NCBI GenBank assembly: GCA_033439265.1
Contig: JAVTVX010000012.1
Location: forward strand, 34,040,261-34,104,260
Length of the DNA: 64,000 bases
DNA from: Dillenia suffruticosa
Lineage: Eukaryota; Streptophyta; Magnoliopsida; Dilleniales; Dilleniaceae
Reading direction: 5' to 3'
The translations under genes were made by a program, and so were the position numbers. The notes below the pieces were generated by a model. The model was not told the DNA's origin, ran no database searches, and was given only the letters and a program-made list of their open reading frames with translations. Positions 23,770 to 35,822 of the stretch are shown one piece after another; positions within the stretch are counted from its first letter, which is position 1, and each line of letters begins with the position of its first letter.

Positions 23770-24075
23770 TTTTTTTTATTTGGATTAACGCTTTTTCTCA
23801 GGATCTGGCCAGCCTCCTTTGCCTCAAGTAAGATCCCTCCATTTGGCCCCTTTTTGGCCTTGCAGGCAGCATGGGCAGTGGCCTCAGCCGCTGCCATGCA
23901 CGATCAGGCACAGGCCACAGTCCGAGCACATGCTTGCGAGGGGTTGCAGCCTGAGGTTGCTATTAACGCGGCTGGTCCGTTCCAGCTCTGCCCAGGCCAC
24001 AGCCATTCACGCCCCCGGGCGTACGTCTGGACCGCACACAAGTAGCAGGCCCAGTTGGGCTCAATTCCCTGATTT
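23770..24075. other. GC-rich island of unknown nature, unit B
   Basis: Counterpart of 7080-7345, with a rearranged left edge (CTCAAGTAAGATCCCTCCAT is added here) and several substitutions, one of which makes a TAG in the frame left open in unit A. Most of the remaining text is conserved, including CACGCCCCCGGGCGTACGTC. Nature unknown. Confidence 0.35.
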
Positions 24076-25130
24076 GACCTAGTTTTGACTGTTTTGGCCT
24101 GTTTAGCCTGCTCGAATCTGTGGTGCCTGCTCGAATCCAAACCCTAGGTTGGCTTATGTGTTCATTCTGTAATTGTACTTGCTGTAATGTTTGTGATACC
24201 AGACTGTTTTATCGATTGTTGTGTTAGGCCCTTTTGCTTTCTCATAGGCATATGATGGTGTTTGTTGCATAAAATGTTTTTGAACCTACTATTTTAATCT
24301 TTTGTACTATACCATCTTCATCCCTTCCTTTTCTTGTCGAATCCGGGAAGGCGTGGTGCGAGGACAAGGAGTTGATTGGTAGTATTTTTGTTTCCAAAGG
24401 CTACTAGATGAGTGAAGGGACCTATAGTGAGACTACGAGTGGTTCACTTATGACACATTCAAATAATTTTCAATTTTTCCATGCATTTGTTTGGTCCGTT
24501 TTGTAATCTCTGGGTATTTGTTATTTTATGTTCAAAGATCTTTTTGAGACTATATTTTACCATATCTGCGTGCATTCAAATGTTTATTCATCTCTGTTTA
24601 GTTGATTATTTAAAGTTATATGAGAGACATCAATCATTTTTGCACTAGAGATTGATCGGTAAGAGAGGGAAAGTGAGAGAGAGAGAGAGAGGATAACATA
24701 GTTTTGATAGAATTAAAAAGGAATTTTACTTTATTTTAATTTTATTTCTTAGTTTCAAATAATAAAATTTGGAATTAAAAATAAAATCTAAAAAATGTAA
24801 AGAATTCATTTGATTCCAAACAGAGCCTTCGAGAGATTTAACTTGTGGCTAAGTCTTAAATAAAATTCCTAGAAAACTCATATCCATAGAATTTTCACTA
24901 AGGTTTGCAAGAAAACTTTAATAAAAGAAATATGTGAGCAAGAACCAAATGAGCCTTTGTTACTTTATATTCATCACGCAAGTAACGGGGACAAAAAAAT
25001 TTTATAATCGTCGATAAATTATAACCCAATTAATATATTTACTTTCTTTTTAAAATTTGAATTCGAGATTCTTATTTATAAAAAAATTATAATTTAATCT
25101 GAATTAAAATTATAATTTAATCTGAATTAC

Positions 25131-26590
25131 TCTATATATATATAAAGCAGGAGTTGGGATTACTGTTTTTCCCCCAATTCCCTTGATGATTGTCCCATCT
25201 TTTTAGAACCCCTATATCTTTTTCCTTTCCCATTTAAGTCCTTACGGTTTTTTTTTTTTTTTTTGCCCGGTTTCCCTTTTTTTTCGCTTGAGTCTTTCAC
25301 CTTTTGGGGGACTTCGTTATATTTTTTTTTTATTCAGTACTCTGCTATTTTTTTCTGCTGATTTTTTCTTTTATTCAAGTCTTAGTGCTTTTTTTTCGCA
25401 GTTTCTTTTTTTTTTTCATTTAGATCATTTGTCTTTTAGCGATCTACTATATATATTTTTATCATTTAGGACCCACTATTTTTTTTGTTTAAGTCCTTCC
25501 ACTTTTTTAACCCTTTTTTTTGGCTTGGGTCTTTTGTCTTTTGGGAGACCCCACTTTTTTTTTTTTTATTTAGGTTCTTGCAATTTTTTGACCCTTTTTT
25601 CTCTTTTTTGACTTAGGTTTTTCGTCTTTTTTGAATCGCACTTATTTTTTTCATTTAACTTCTTATGCTTTCTTTTATCCTTTTTTTCCTAGGTACTTTG
25701 TTTTTTTTTAAACACACTTGATTTTTTTTTCTCGTTCAAGTCCTTCAACTTATTTTTAAACCTTTTTTTTATTTACTTAGCTCTTTCATCTTTTTGGGAC
25801 ATAGGTTTTCCCACTTTTTTTTTACCCTACGGATGATTATCTCTTTATTTTTAAATCGTAACTTTTTATTTTTTTTTATTCAGCTCCTTATTCTTTTTAT
25901 TTTTTAACCTAGTTTTTTTCCTCTTAAGTCCTTTGTCCTTTTCAAATATAGATTTTTCCTCTTTTAGTTTTTGGGCCTTGTGTATGGTCGTTCATTTATT
26001 TTTAAACCAAGACTTTTTTTTCCATTCAAATCCAATCCTTGCTCTTTTTTTATTTTTGTGCCCTATTTTTCCTTAAGTCATTTATCACTTTTAGACATAA
26101 ATTTTTTTCCCGACCCCACTTGTCCATTCAACTCTTTGGTTTTTTTATTTATTTTTTTTAACTTTAGCCTTTCAAATTTTTTGAGTATAGGTTTTTTCCT
26201 TTTGTTTTCTTTGACCCTACAGATAATCGTCCCTTTATTTTTAAATCACGATTTTTTTTCATTCAAATTCTTTTTTAATTTTTAACATTTTTTTCTCTCT
26301 TAAGTCCTTTATTTTTTTAACATAGATTCTTCCCCTTCTATTTTTTTTAGAACACCACATATGGTCATCCCTTTATTTTTTTTTCTTTTTTTTATCTCAT
26401 TTGTTGGTATTTTTTAGAGTTCCAATGGTTAGACTTTTTTGTCGCTGATATATACCATATTTTTTCTAGTTTGGACAATAATTTAGTTTAAATATTGAGT
26501 TAATTATAAATCTAATAAATGTTTATATAATTAAAAAATACAATTCACATTTTGTGAGCATCTTGCATGTTAGCACGAGCCGAGCACTAG
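25131..26590 (+). mobile_element. Helitron-like non-autonomous element, T-rich, unit B
   Basis: Starts TCTATATATATATAAAGC and ends with a decayed palindrome and GAGCACTAG (26582-26590). The body is the same T-rich, phrase-repeating DNA as in unit A, with many small indels. No coding sequence. It was duplicated with the segment. Confidence 0.6.
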
Positions 26591-27088
26591 GAAGAAGAAA
26601 AGAATATGTGTACATTTGAAAGATGAGACCTTCAACAAAGATAAAAGATTTTTCTTTTTGTTTTCTCTGTAATGTTAGGAACGAAAATTTCATTGAATAC
26701 CAAATGAAATTCTTAGGCAAGAAAATTTTCATGATGATCATGTGAATGAAATGAAGAGAAAAATGAGAACTATTTTGGTGCAAATTTAGTACATAGTAAA
26801 AAATGTTGATTTATCTACCCATCTAATAATTTGAAAACTCCTAAAAAAATCACAAGTATCACAGAATTAAGGGTTTCGGAATTAGAATTAATATTCTTTA
26901 TATAATTTCCAAAAGCTAATTAGTGAATAGATATCTTTTTGCAACTTTTCGTGAGTTAATATCACAAATTATAAACAATTTTTGCAATTTACATAAATTC
27001 ATAAAAGATTATTCCAAATTATGCAGAAGATGAGTCTTTAGTTTAAAAGACAAGGACGTTATACTAAGATCAGGGTCTCGTTTGAATG
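26591..27088. other. Spacer shared with unit A
   Basis: Matches 9846-10290. No gene seen. Confidence 0.4.
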
Positions 27089-28315
27089 CCCATCTTCTGC
27101 GAAGCTGTTCCTCACTTCAGATTTGACTGCTTAGCTTAACAAAAACCGGAGCCTCTCTCGTTCTTTGAGGGATTATAATGTCCCTTGGAAATCTATCTCT
27201 GTGAAGGCCTTCTTTAGGGTGAATATGGAAGAAATCGAATGACAGTTTTCCCTACTGAAGGCATAAGGGAGTGCAGACCTTGCAAGGACTATTTCTAATA
27301 ATTTGGAGATAAGATCAATAATAATCTTGGATAGCGATTTCATGCTATTGGTAAATTTCTCGTAGAGATAATTGGTTTGTGTTTATAACGTTGTCTACAA
27401 CCCTTTACCGATAAACAATCAATTTAATATATAAATATATTAAATCTTTTAACCAAATCTCATTTTCAAAATTTAAAATTAAAAAATACCATATTAAGAG
27501 AGTTCTTTCTAAATTAAGCCTGATAATGATAGAATTGGATAAGTTAGAACATAATTCTGATTACCGATTGATTATTAAAAAAAATTAATGAAAACCTTTT
27601 TTTGTGGAATATGATGGGTTACCATAGTTAGTAGGCCCGAAATGGATTGACAAGGGCCGAGTTCAGTACCTACTTATGTTGAGTGTTGACAGAAATTTGG
27701 GCTTGCACGGCTCAACCGTGAGGTTGAGCCCAGATGGCTCGAAGTTTGAGGAAAAAAAGAAGGGTTATGTATATAATGCTAACACGGATTCGGATCCAAC
27801 CAAGACATAAGCCTATGTAAAAGAAAGAGCCCGATTTATAATACCAAGTAAAGTTTAAGATTTGTTTTTCAGTAACGGCAAATTCATTAAATTTCGATCC
27901 AAAAACACACAATTAATTCTAATCAACCATACATCTCAAAGAATTATGAACAATTTGAAAAAACCATCCACTGTTTGACCATCCTTCTCAGAGAAGCTGC
28001 ATTTATCATTCCCAATGGGTTACCTTATTTGGGATAGAGAGGGGCGGGGGGAGCGAGAGAGAGAGAGAGCTGAAACCAAGAAAGGAAATCACAAGCAATT
28101 GTCTTGCCACTCCATGGGCAATTATGTATTTTTGGTACATAGATACGTACGGTCTGTTGTGCGCAGAAAATGACAAATGGGATGCTCGAAAAGGTTGTTC
28201 TCAATATGATCATGACGTTCAGCCTTAACGTGACAATATTGCCCATTATGAATAATAATTAGAGGAGAGTTAAAATAGGAAGTTCTATTAGTAAATTCAT
28301 AAGGTACTGACCCCT
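27089..28315. other. Segment present only in unit B
   Basis: In unit A the text jumps from GTCTCGTTTGAATACC directly to GCAGCCCAAAAC (near 10290-10300). In unit B these are separated by about 1.2 kb. There are no terminal repeats or flanking duplication that would mark a transposon, so a deletion in unit A is at least as likely as an insertion here. No gene is recognised in it. It contains a GA-rich stretch near 28040-28070. Confidence 0.6.
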
Positions 28316-29278
28316 GCCACAGCCCAAAACTTCAATTTAGACATTGTTAGAAAGAAGCATCTTATGAAAAATTTCCCACAAAAAAATTTTCAACCTTTCA
28401 ATTTATCCCTAAAAAAATGGCCAATAAATTCGCAGTTCACAACTATTCTTTCTTTTGTTATTGGACTCACGAAGTTGATGGAATTGGGCTTATTCTCCAA
28501 CTTCAAAATGATCTTCATATAATTGTTAAAAAGGAAAAAAAAAAAAAAAAAACCAATTTTATTATATTTGTGTTGAAGTGTTTTCTTTTTGCTTAACAGG
28601 CAGGAGACAAAATTTTATTATATGTGTTTAATTGTACTCTCTCTCTCTCTCTCTCTCTCAACAGCTAAGTTTTCATCATCCTATGTTGATGTTCTACTCC
28701 TTTTGCATTTATTGTATTCCACTGGCCTTCTGCCTTAGAGAGCAAGACAACTCCATACTTTTATTGAATTATCCATTTTTGGTAAAACAGAAAAAAATCA
28801 AAGCGCCGTTCTTTTGGATGCCAATTGTCTTCCACCGCAGAAAATTAAAAAGAAAAATGGGATTGATGATTTTTCTTCGAATATCTTGAAATAATTAATG
28901 CAATTAATTGTATGAAAACCCAAAAATGAAGAACAAACAAACGCAGAGACCAAAATACCATTCAATATTTCATTGTAAATCATTGGAAGAATAATGCCCA
29001 AAATACATAAGAGACAATATCCTCAAAAAAAAAAAAAAAAACCTAATTACATGAGAAAAAGCTGAATGCTATTTCCATGTACAAGTACATATATATATAT
29101 ATATAAAGATCATCCATAATGAAATTACTGAAATAACCCTTCTGCACAAATTATTGTAAATATATATTTGCAAATTTTTTCACCATCTGTAGTGCCTCAA
29201 TACTTGCAATCACCATAACCTGGGAAAAAAACACTTATTGTTAAACAAAATATGTGACAGCTTATTAGTATAATTTCT
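28316..29278. other. End of unit B and spacer to X8 gene 4
   Basis: Unit B homology runs to about 28622 (matching unit A to 10568). It is followed by a (CT)n tract (28638-28660) and AT-rich DNA. From about 28990 the 3' flank of X8 gene 4 resembles that of genes 1-3 (CAATATCCTC), so the gene family's shared block is older than the A/B duplication. Confidence 0.5.
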
Positions 29279-29955
29279 TTAAAAAAAAATGTCAAGTTGC
29301 TTATTACTTGGATCAGAAATGGAAATGACACCAGACTTCATAAAGTCACAGTTCCAGTAGTTACGGCCATTTGCTTGGTAGTAGAGATTCATGGCGATAG
29401 ACGCATGGTTGATGAGAGTATCAGGGTAGAAGCACTCCTTGCCTTCCTCCAGTATGCCACAGTCAACCATTTCGTTGTCACAAGCATACTGTAAATTGTT
29501 GGATAATGCTAACTCATCTGATGAAGGTTTAGCAACGCACCATGTATTCACTTCATTGTTGTCCTTCAACATATTCAGCAAAAATTATTATTTAGTTATA
29601 CTTTATTGGGAGAGAGGGGGAGAGAGAGAGAGAGAGAGAGAGAGTTGATTTCATGGAAAATGTAAGGTTTCTTGAGATTTTTACCACAATCTCATCTCCA
29701 TTCGCAAATTTCAGATTTCCACCTGCAATGAGTTTAAGGGGAAAAAAACCCATCAAAATTTAGGAACTTATAAAATATATGTTTCTTTCTTTACTTATTA
29801 ATTATGAAATATTTGATGCAAAATAATTATATGGTTAATCCAAGAATGAAAATCAAAATAAAATAAATGGTGTCAGATAAGAACATACCCGAGTTGAGTA
29901 AGACGAACAGAACAAGAGAAGGCAGAATGAGAGATGGGATTGTGAGTTTAGCCAT
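29279..29955 (-). CDS. Small secreted X8 (CBM43) domain protein, gene 4 (diverged, extended C-terminus)
   Basis: Exons 29955-29889, 29722-29685 and 29563-29279 on the minus strand, GT-AG, in phase, 129 residues. The signal peptide is MAKLTIPSLILPSLVLFVLL. The X8 domain begins TWCVAKPSSDELALSNNLQY and has a small insert (EEGKECF) before YPDTL. Five cysteines are kept. One base is missing just before the stop codon used by genes 1-3 (AAATAAG has become AATAAG), so the frame reads on and the protein ends NKQLDIFF. The added tail does not supply the missing cysteine. It is the oldest member of the cluster, judging from protein and intron divergence. Predicted role: extracellular beta-1,3-glucan binding. 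Confidence 0.88.
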
Positions 29956-30031
29956 TGAGAGCGAAGAGGAAGATGAAAAGTTGGAAGGGAGAGATGCAAT
30001 TTGTGAAGAGATGGCAAAATGGGTAGTGCAC

Positions 30032-30039
30032 TATTTATA
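30032..30039 (-). promoter_or_regulatory. TATA box of X8 gene 4
   Basis: TATAAATA on the minus strand, about 77 bp upstream of the ATG, in the same TGCACTATTTATAG context as the other three genes. Confidence 0.7.
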
Positions 30040-30059
30040 GCAGTGGTCTAGTAATTTCA

Positions 30060-32880
30060 AAACATTCACACTAACTGAGGGGTATTGGTGGGAAAGAAAA
30101 ATTGTAATGGTTGGGACAACGAAAGGTTGAACATTTTTTGTCATCCCTGGGTTTGTCGGTGTTCAAAATATTTTAAAAATATAATAAGAATTTAATTTTA
30201 ATTTATTAAATAATTACTAATTTTACGGATATCATTGTCGTAGGATAGTTAAGGGAATTTGGCAGAATTGCTTCTCAAGTTCATGGATTTCTCTGATTCA
30301 TGTAAAAAAGTGGGCCTTCGACTTAAAAAATAATTGAAAATCACAAAATTTTAGTACAAGATATATTGTTATTTTCTTTGCGAAGTATTTTTCAGATCTC
30401 AAAATTTTATTATGAAACAGATATTTTTTACCAATTTTTATGATTTTGCATTATAGAAAATAGTTCAACACTTGCAACAGGGGCAAAAGGAGGGGGCTAA
30501 TTGTCCCATAATATTTTTTGAACCAAAATATATATTAATATTTTAAAAATTATAATTAAAAAGTTTTTCATCCTCCTAAAAATTATAATCTATATCTCTA
30601 AAATTATAATTCAAACAGCCTATCATATTTTTTTCATCATATAAATTTTTCACCTCAACACTTGTCAATCCCTCAAATAGCCAAGAGAAACCAAATACAT
30701 TTTTTTTTTACATAAATTATCGATATCCGATAATTATATTGAACTAACTGAATCTGATTCGAGTCAAGTTGAACTCTTAAGTGATAGAACTCTACTTATA
30801 CCTATTTTTTTCATACACAAAACTCTAATCCAAAATTTTATTTAAAGAAAATCAGTATTCGATCACTGAACTAATTAGCCGTGGGTAGAGAAACAAAATA
30901 TTGATGGATTAGAATGCTAACCTCCTACAAGAATGACAATAATTGAAAGTTAGAAATTTGTGCACCTAATATTGCATGGTACCATAAATATTCCATCCCC
31001 CATCTTGATTTGTGTCTATTAGACAATTGATAATATTGCTTGGAACCATTTTTTTTTTTTTTTGGTTAATTCAGATGGCATATACCTATTCTGCAATACA
31101 TCTTCCTAATGCGATTTCTCAATGATTTAATTTTCTTTGTACCTTTAGAATTCCAAAATTGACAGCTGCTTTTACATTTTTTCCTCTTTTTTCTGTGGGG
31201 GTGCCATCAATGGAGTCCTGCAGAGAATTGACAATGAAAGCTTGAACTTTTCTTAGGAAAAGAGAAATGAGAGGGGAAGAATGTGACTGAAAATGAAAGG
31301 GAATAAATATAATTTTTTGCTTGGTTTAGGAAGCCAAAGAAAAAGGTGAAAAGGAGGGACTTAACTTTAATTTGATTCTTTTTATACTAGAAATCATTTT
31401 CTCTGGTCGGTCCCTTGATTCAGTAATACAAACTCTTATTCTATAATTTTTAAATTTAGGTTTGAGTAATTTTTATAAAAAGATTTCACCCTATACCCAA
31501 AAAGAGAGAAGTAGAGAAAATAAATTTAAAATATTTAATATTTCAATCAAAATTATATTATAAGATATGAATTATCTCATAAATATTCAGACTAAGAGAT
31601 GTATTTCCAAGACCAAACTTTTTTCCCCAAGCAACTAGCAGCCCAAATTACTTCCATATTTCCTATTCTACACTGTGAGAACGTTTGAGCGATATGGCCA
31701 TGGATAATATTATAACATATTATATATCAAAATTAAATTAATTATTAAAAAATATTATACATTAAAATAAATCAATAATTAATCTGATTTTGAAAATATT
31801 TAACTTTCTTTTATTTTTATATTTTCATATTTTTATAATATTTTCTTTTTTTTAATATTGTATGAGAGTCAGCATCATAATAAACCGGACATACATATGA
31901 TAGAAAATGCACCCAAAAAATGCAAGAATAAAAAACTAGCACAGTAATGTTATTTATTTTCTTTCTTTGCTTGGCAAAATCTTTAAAAATCAGAGAACTT
32001 GAACCTTCTCCAAATTTGAGAAGTATTGGTACTATCCAGCTAGTTGTATTTGGTTGATGCCTTGCTAATTAAACTAGTTGTAACATCGTCATTTTTTTTT
32101 TTAATTTATGGGCACAATTATATACATTTTACGATTTTTTAATGTTTTAAATGAAAAATGATTTATAATTTTATTTAATAATTAATAATTATGCCTCGAA
32201 ACAACCATTTAATAGCAGGTGTAAATTGTTGTACTATCCAAGGAAATAGCAATCAGAGACAAAGTAGTATAGAAGTTTAAAATTATAATTTAAAAGGGTA
32301 AAGGTCAGAATTTTCAAAATATTAATAATATTTTAAATTATAATTTTGAAAATGCATTGCTTTGTTTCCCTTGCCGTTGTTAGCAACATGGGTCGGCTGC
32401 CTTTCCCCTTTTCATTAAATAAAAAGAAAACAAGGTTTGATATGCCTTCCTAGTTTTATGCTTTCATATTCTATGGTATTATTAATATTGTACTAAGTAG
32501 ATTGAATTGATTAAATCAATAATTAATTTTTATAGTATAATATATTTATAATATAAAAAAATATACAACTTAGTAAAAATCAAATATCATATTAAATCAG
32601 ATTAAATAATTTTTAAAATTTAGTATAATATTAATAATAATCGAGGATGAGAAAAAAGGGGGAGAAAGAAGCAATAATTGTCGCATTGAATGACTAGGGA
32701 GAATTGGTTTCTAATTGTACTCCATAGCCTTGCTAAGATGCTTTTTTGTGAAACTATATGGCGCAAATCAATATATATATATATATATATATATTTGGCC
32801 CAAGAAAACTGGCAATTGGAACAGCTCCTGACCATGTTCCAGGTCTCAACTCTTTGACTAGATATTAGCTGGAGTTGGTA
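30060..32880. other. AT-rich intergenic region
   Basis: No coding region, RNA gene or clear element recognised. It has AT-rich runs and an (AT)n microsatellite at about 32771-32793. Confidence 0.5.
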
Positions 32881-33320
32881 GAGGTCTGCACAAGCTCTGG
32901 CCAAAGCAGATAAAGGGGGTTCGTGATCAACATAGACAGGTCAAGCTTTTCAAAGAGGGAGATATGGTGATCGTTTATTTGCGCAAGGAAAGGTTTCCAA
33001 TGGGATCTTATATCAAGCTCAAGACAAGGAAGTCCACTATCTTTTACGTCTTAAGGAAGATCAATGCAATGCCATCACCCTGGGAGTATGGGAATTGCCA
33101 GAACATTTAATGTTGTTGATATTTATGCCTATAATTTTTTAAGACGAGCCTTTATAACTTAAATTTAAAGACACCCAAACTTTAATGCGAATTCCGAATT
33201 CTTCCCTAGTGAGGAATGAGGAAGACTGACGTACAACAATTAGCCGATAAGTTTTTAAACCAAATGGAGAGGCAAGCTACTCTCTGGAAAGGGGGCTAGA
33301 AAAGCAACCTTAGTCAAGAA
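32881..33320 (+). mobile_element. Ty3/gypsy retrotransposon remnant (integrase C-terminal end)
   Basis: The plus-strand frame from about 32932 reads HRQVKLFKEGDMVIVYLRKE, then RFPMGSYIKLK, then LRKINAM. This is the familiar end of plant Ty3/gypsy polyproteins (GDMVMVYLRKERFP...KL). It is followed by a frameshift and a decayed FNVVDIYAY motif near 33111. Preceding ALAKADK is in another frame. No LTRs were found, so this is a fragment. Confidence 0.75.
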
Positions 33321-34201
33321 AGCTCCAAAGGAGGCAGCTGCGCAGGTTGGGGGGCAGGTGCACCACCTTACCACACCTGCAGCCAAGGGGCAGATGCACC
33401 ATCCTTGCCTAACCAAATCCGCGAATCTCTCCTTTTTTTTTTTTCTTTTTTCATTGATATTTTTTACTAATTATTATGTTCTTTTCTTTTGGTATTGTTA
33501 GAATTTCGTATTTAAATTTTTACTGTTATTATAAGAACAAGATTATTATTTTGAAATAACCTTTGTGTTTTGCGTCCAACTGGGTTATAATCACTATTAG
33601 AGCGAAAACGAAATTAAAGTTTTGAGTTACATTTCAGTCATGGAAAATCATTAATATCAAATTAAGCAACCCTTCACGTCTTGCATAATAACAAGATTTC
33701 AAGTTTGGCAAACTTTTATGCCCTCTTCTCCATGGAGTGTTTGGCAAACCTGTGCCCATTTGGTGCCAAGCAGTTCTTCGCGCGGAGGTTAGCTTCCTTT
33801 TTATATTGTAAGATCTTAACAAGTTGAGACTATCTGTCGTGAAATTCTCTTATATATACACTTGGCTATTTTAAATTTTAAAATAAGAAATTGTTTTATG
33901 ATCAATGTGAAAAACAAATATATCAAAACAAATTAGTCGTGATTGTGAATTAAAAAAAAAATGTGAGAGCTGTTTGTCGTGTGACATTGGCATATACAAT
34001 TCCTAGTAGGGGTTAACACTTCGTTGTATGCTTATGAATTGACCATGACGTGTGAATAAGAAGTTGGGACAAAGAAGTAACTGAGTGCTAAAAAAAGCAA
34101 CTCAAATTGTTTTCTCTTCTTCAAATTCAAATATCAAAAAAGAAAGAAAAAAGAAAATTGAGGATGGGAAAAGAAGGGAATTCTTTTTTCTTCTTCTAAT
34201 T
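33321..34201. other. Spacer downstream of syntaxin gene
   Basis: Poly-T at 33429-33440 and mixed AT-rich DNA. It contains the 3' flank of the syntaxin gene. No other gene seen. Confidence 0.45.
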
Positions 34202-35116
34202 TTACTTGACCAAGAAAAGCAAAATGGAATTCAAGAATGGGAAAAGAAGAACAATAATGAGGATGGCACCAAGGAGAACGGCATAGCATGTCCATTTTCT
34301 TGAAGCCTTTTGGTACTCTCTAGCCTCATGCAGTTGCTCCGTACCGCGTCTCACGAACGAATTAGCATGCGCCACGTGGCTTTCGATGTCATTCAAATGG
34401 TGGCCTTGTGACTCAACCAGTGCTGCCATGTCCAAAAAAACTTGGTGCAATTCAATCAAGTTCTTCTCAATCTCCTTAACTGCATCATGTCTCTCTTGAA
34501 TTTCCGAAATGGTGTCTAAAATCTGTCCCCTCCCTTGTTCTTGAATGGCCTTTTGCAGAAAGCTTTCGCTTTCGCCACTCGATATTAGGTTCTCAATGGT
34601 AGATTCATCTGCCTTCTCTCCTGTGATTGTGAAGTATCTTCTCTCCACAGTCTCCTTGTACTCTTGTGTCATTTGGGCTCTTAAACCTTGGAAATCATCC
34701 ATCATGTCCTTAAGCTTTTTCCCAAGCCCACTGACCACTGAGGTTCGAGTCCGGTCTGCTGATGAACCAGGTCCACAGCCTGGCAATTTTCGATGGGCCG
34801 CATTGGACTTGTCTAGGGCCTCAAGCTTGGCTTTAATGACCTTGACCCGTTTAAGTACTTGGGCCACATCCGAATCCATTCGGGCTCGGAGATCCTTCAT
34901 GGTCTTGGCATTGTGCACAATTTTGCTCTCTGCATTGCATTCTTGTAGCCTTCTATAAAGCTTCTCAACACCTCTCATGTCTTCCTTGACATTTTCAACG
35001 TCTTCGAAGAATTTGTCGAGGTTAATACTGTCATTTCTGCTTTCCGGGTCACCTCCATAGGTTTGATCCTTCAAATCTATGTTCCTCTTAAATGAATTTG
35101 AGAACAAATCATTCAT
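34202..35116 (-). CDS. Qa-SNARE syntaxin, SYP12 family (SYP124/125-like)
   Basis: One uninterrupted minus-strand frame of 304 residues from ATG 35116. It starts [10 protein letters not shown] as plant SYP1 syntaxins do. Residues ~31-155 form the N-terminal Habc bundle ([40 protein letters not shown]). Residues ~200-263 are the SNARE helix with the zero-layer Gln at Q237 (VESQG). A membrane anchor spans ~276-303, with only a few residues after it. The family acts as the target-membrane Qa-SNARE at the plasma membrane in exocytosis with SNAP33 and VAMP72 partners. The sequence resembles the pollen-type SYP124/125 more than SYP121 (e.g. [19 protein letters not shown], no Gly-rich tail after the anchor), so a role in pollen-tube tip growth is a reasonable inference. 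All expected elements are present. Confidence 0.96.
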   Translation of the reverse strand: MNDLFSNSFKRNIDLKDQTYGGDPESRNDSINLDKFFEDVENVKEDMRGVEKLYRRLQECNAESKIVHNAKTMKDLRARMDSDVAQVLKRVKVIKAKLEALDKSNAAHRKLPGCGPGSSADRTRTSVVSGLGKKLKDMMDDFQGLRAQMTQEYKETVERRYFTITGEKADESTIENLISSGESESFLQKAIQEQGRGQILDTISEIQERHDAVKEIEKNLIELHQVFLDMAALVESQGHHLNDIESHVAHANSFVRRGTEQLHEAREYQKASRKWTCYAVLLGAILIIVLLFPFLNSILLFLVK

Positions 35117-35768
35117 TTTTATTCTTTTTGTGGCTTGATCTTGTTTGCCCCTTTTCTTTTTTTCACCTCTCTGAAGCTAATGGGGTCTTTTTGGAACATA
35201 TAACCCAAAAATTCAAAAACACTTGCAAGAAAAATAAAGGGTAACAGAAGTGCAATAGGAAAAAATGCCTCTCTTTTCTTTTTGGTTTGATTATGAATTT
35301 TGGTTTTTGGTCATTTCCCTCTTCATCATCCAGTTGATGAGGAGCATAGAAGGATTGACAAAAAACAAAAGTTTTGCTTGGCCGACCATGCCCTGTTAAT
35401 CTCATTCTCTTCAGGGTTGAGGCTTACAATTCTTGTGAGATTTGGGCCAGTCGAAATTTCTTTTTACCTAAAAACAAAAGAAAGTTTTTCAAGAAGTTGT
35501 AACAAAGCTATTCACGAGTTACCACGTGGCATTTACCCTTCTTTAGGAATCACCATTTTTGTTAATAAGATTGACCTGGTCTCTCACTCGCCAGTGTTTT
35601 GAGAATTGTACTATAATTTGGCTATTTCTAGCAAAATTATTTGTGGATTAGCAAGATTATCTAATCCTCACACACAAAATTGTCAAATCCTCACACACAA
35701 GATTATATGTGTGTCGAGGAAATAAAGACTGCTGATTACTTAGACATCAAGTTGTAACTAAGCCTTGG

Positions 35769-35769
<1 letters not shown>

Positions 35770-35822
<53 letters not shown>
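35770..35822. repeat. (TA)n(CA)n microsatellite
   Basis: A compound TA then CA dinucleotide run of about 50 bp. Confidence 0.95.

Noticed and set aside
34545..34958. Plus-strand frame of 137 codons
   Set aside because: Antisense of the syntaxin coding exon.
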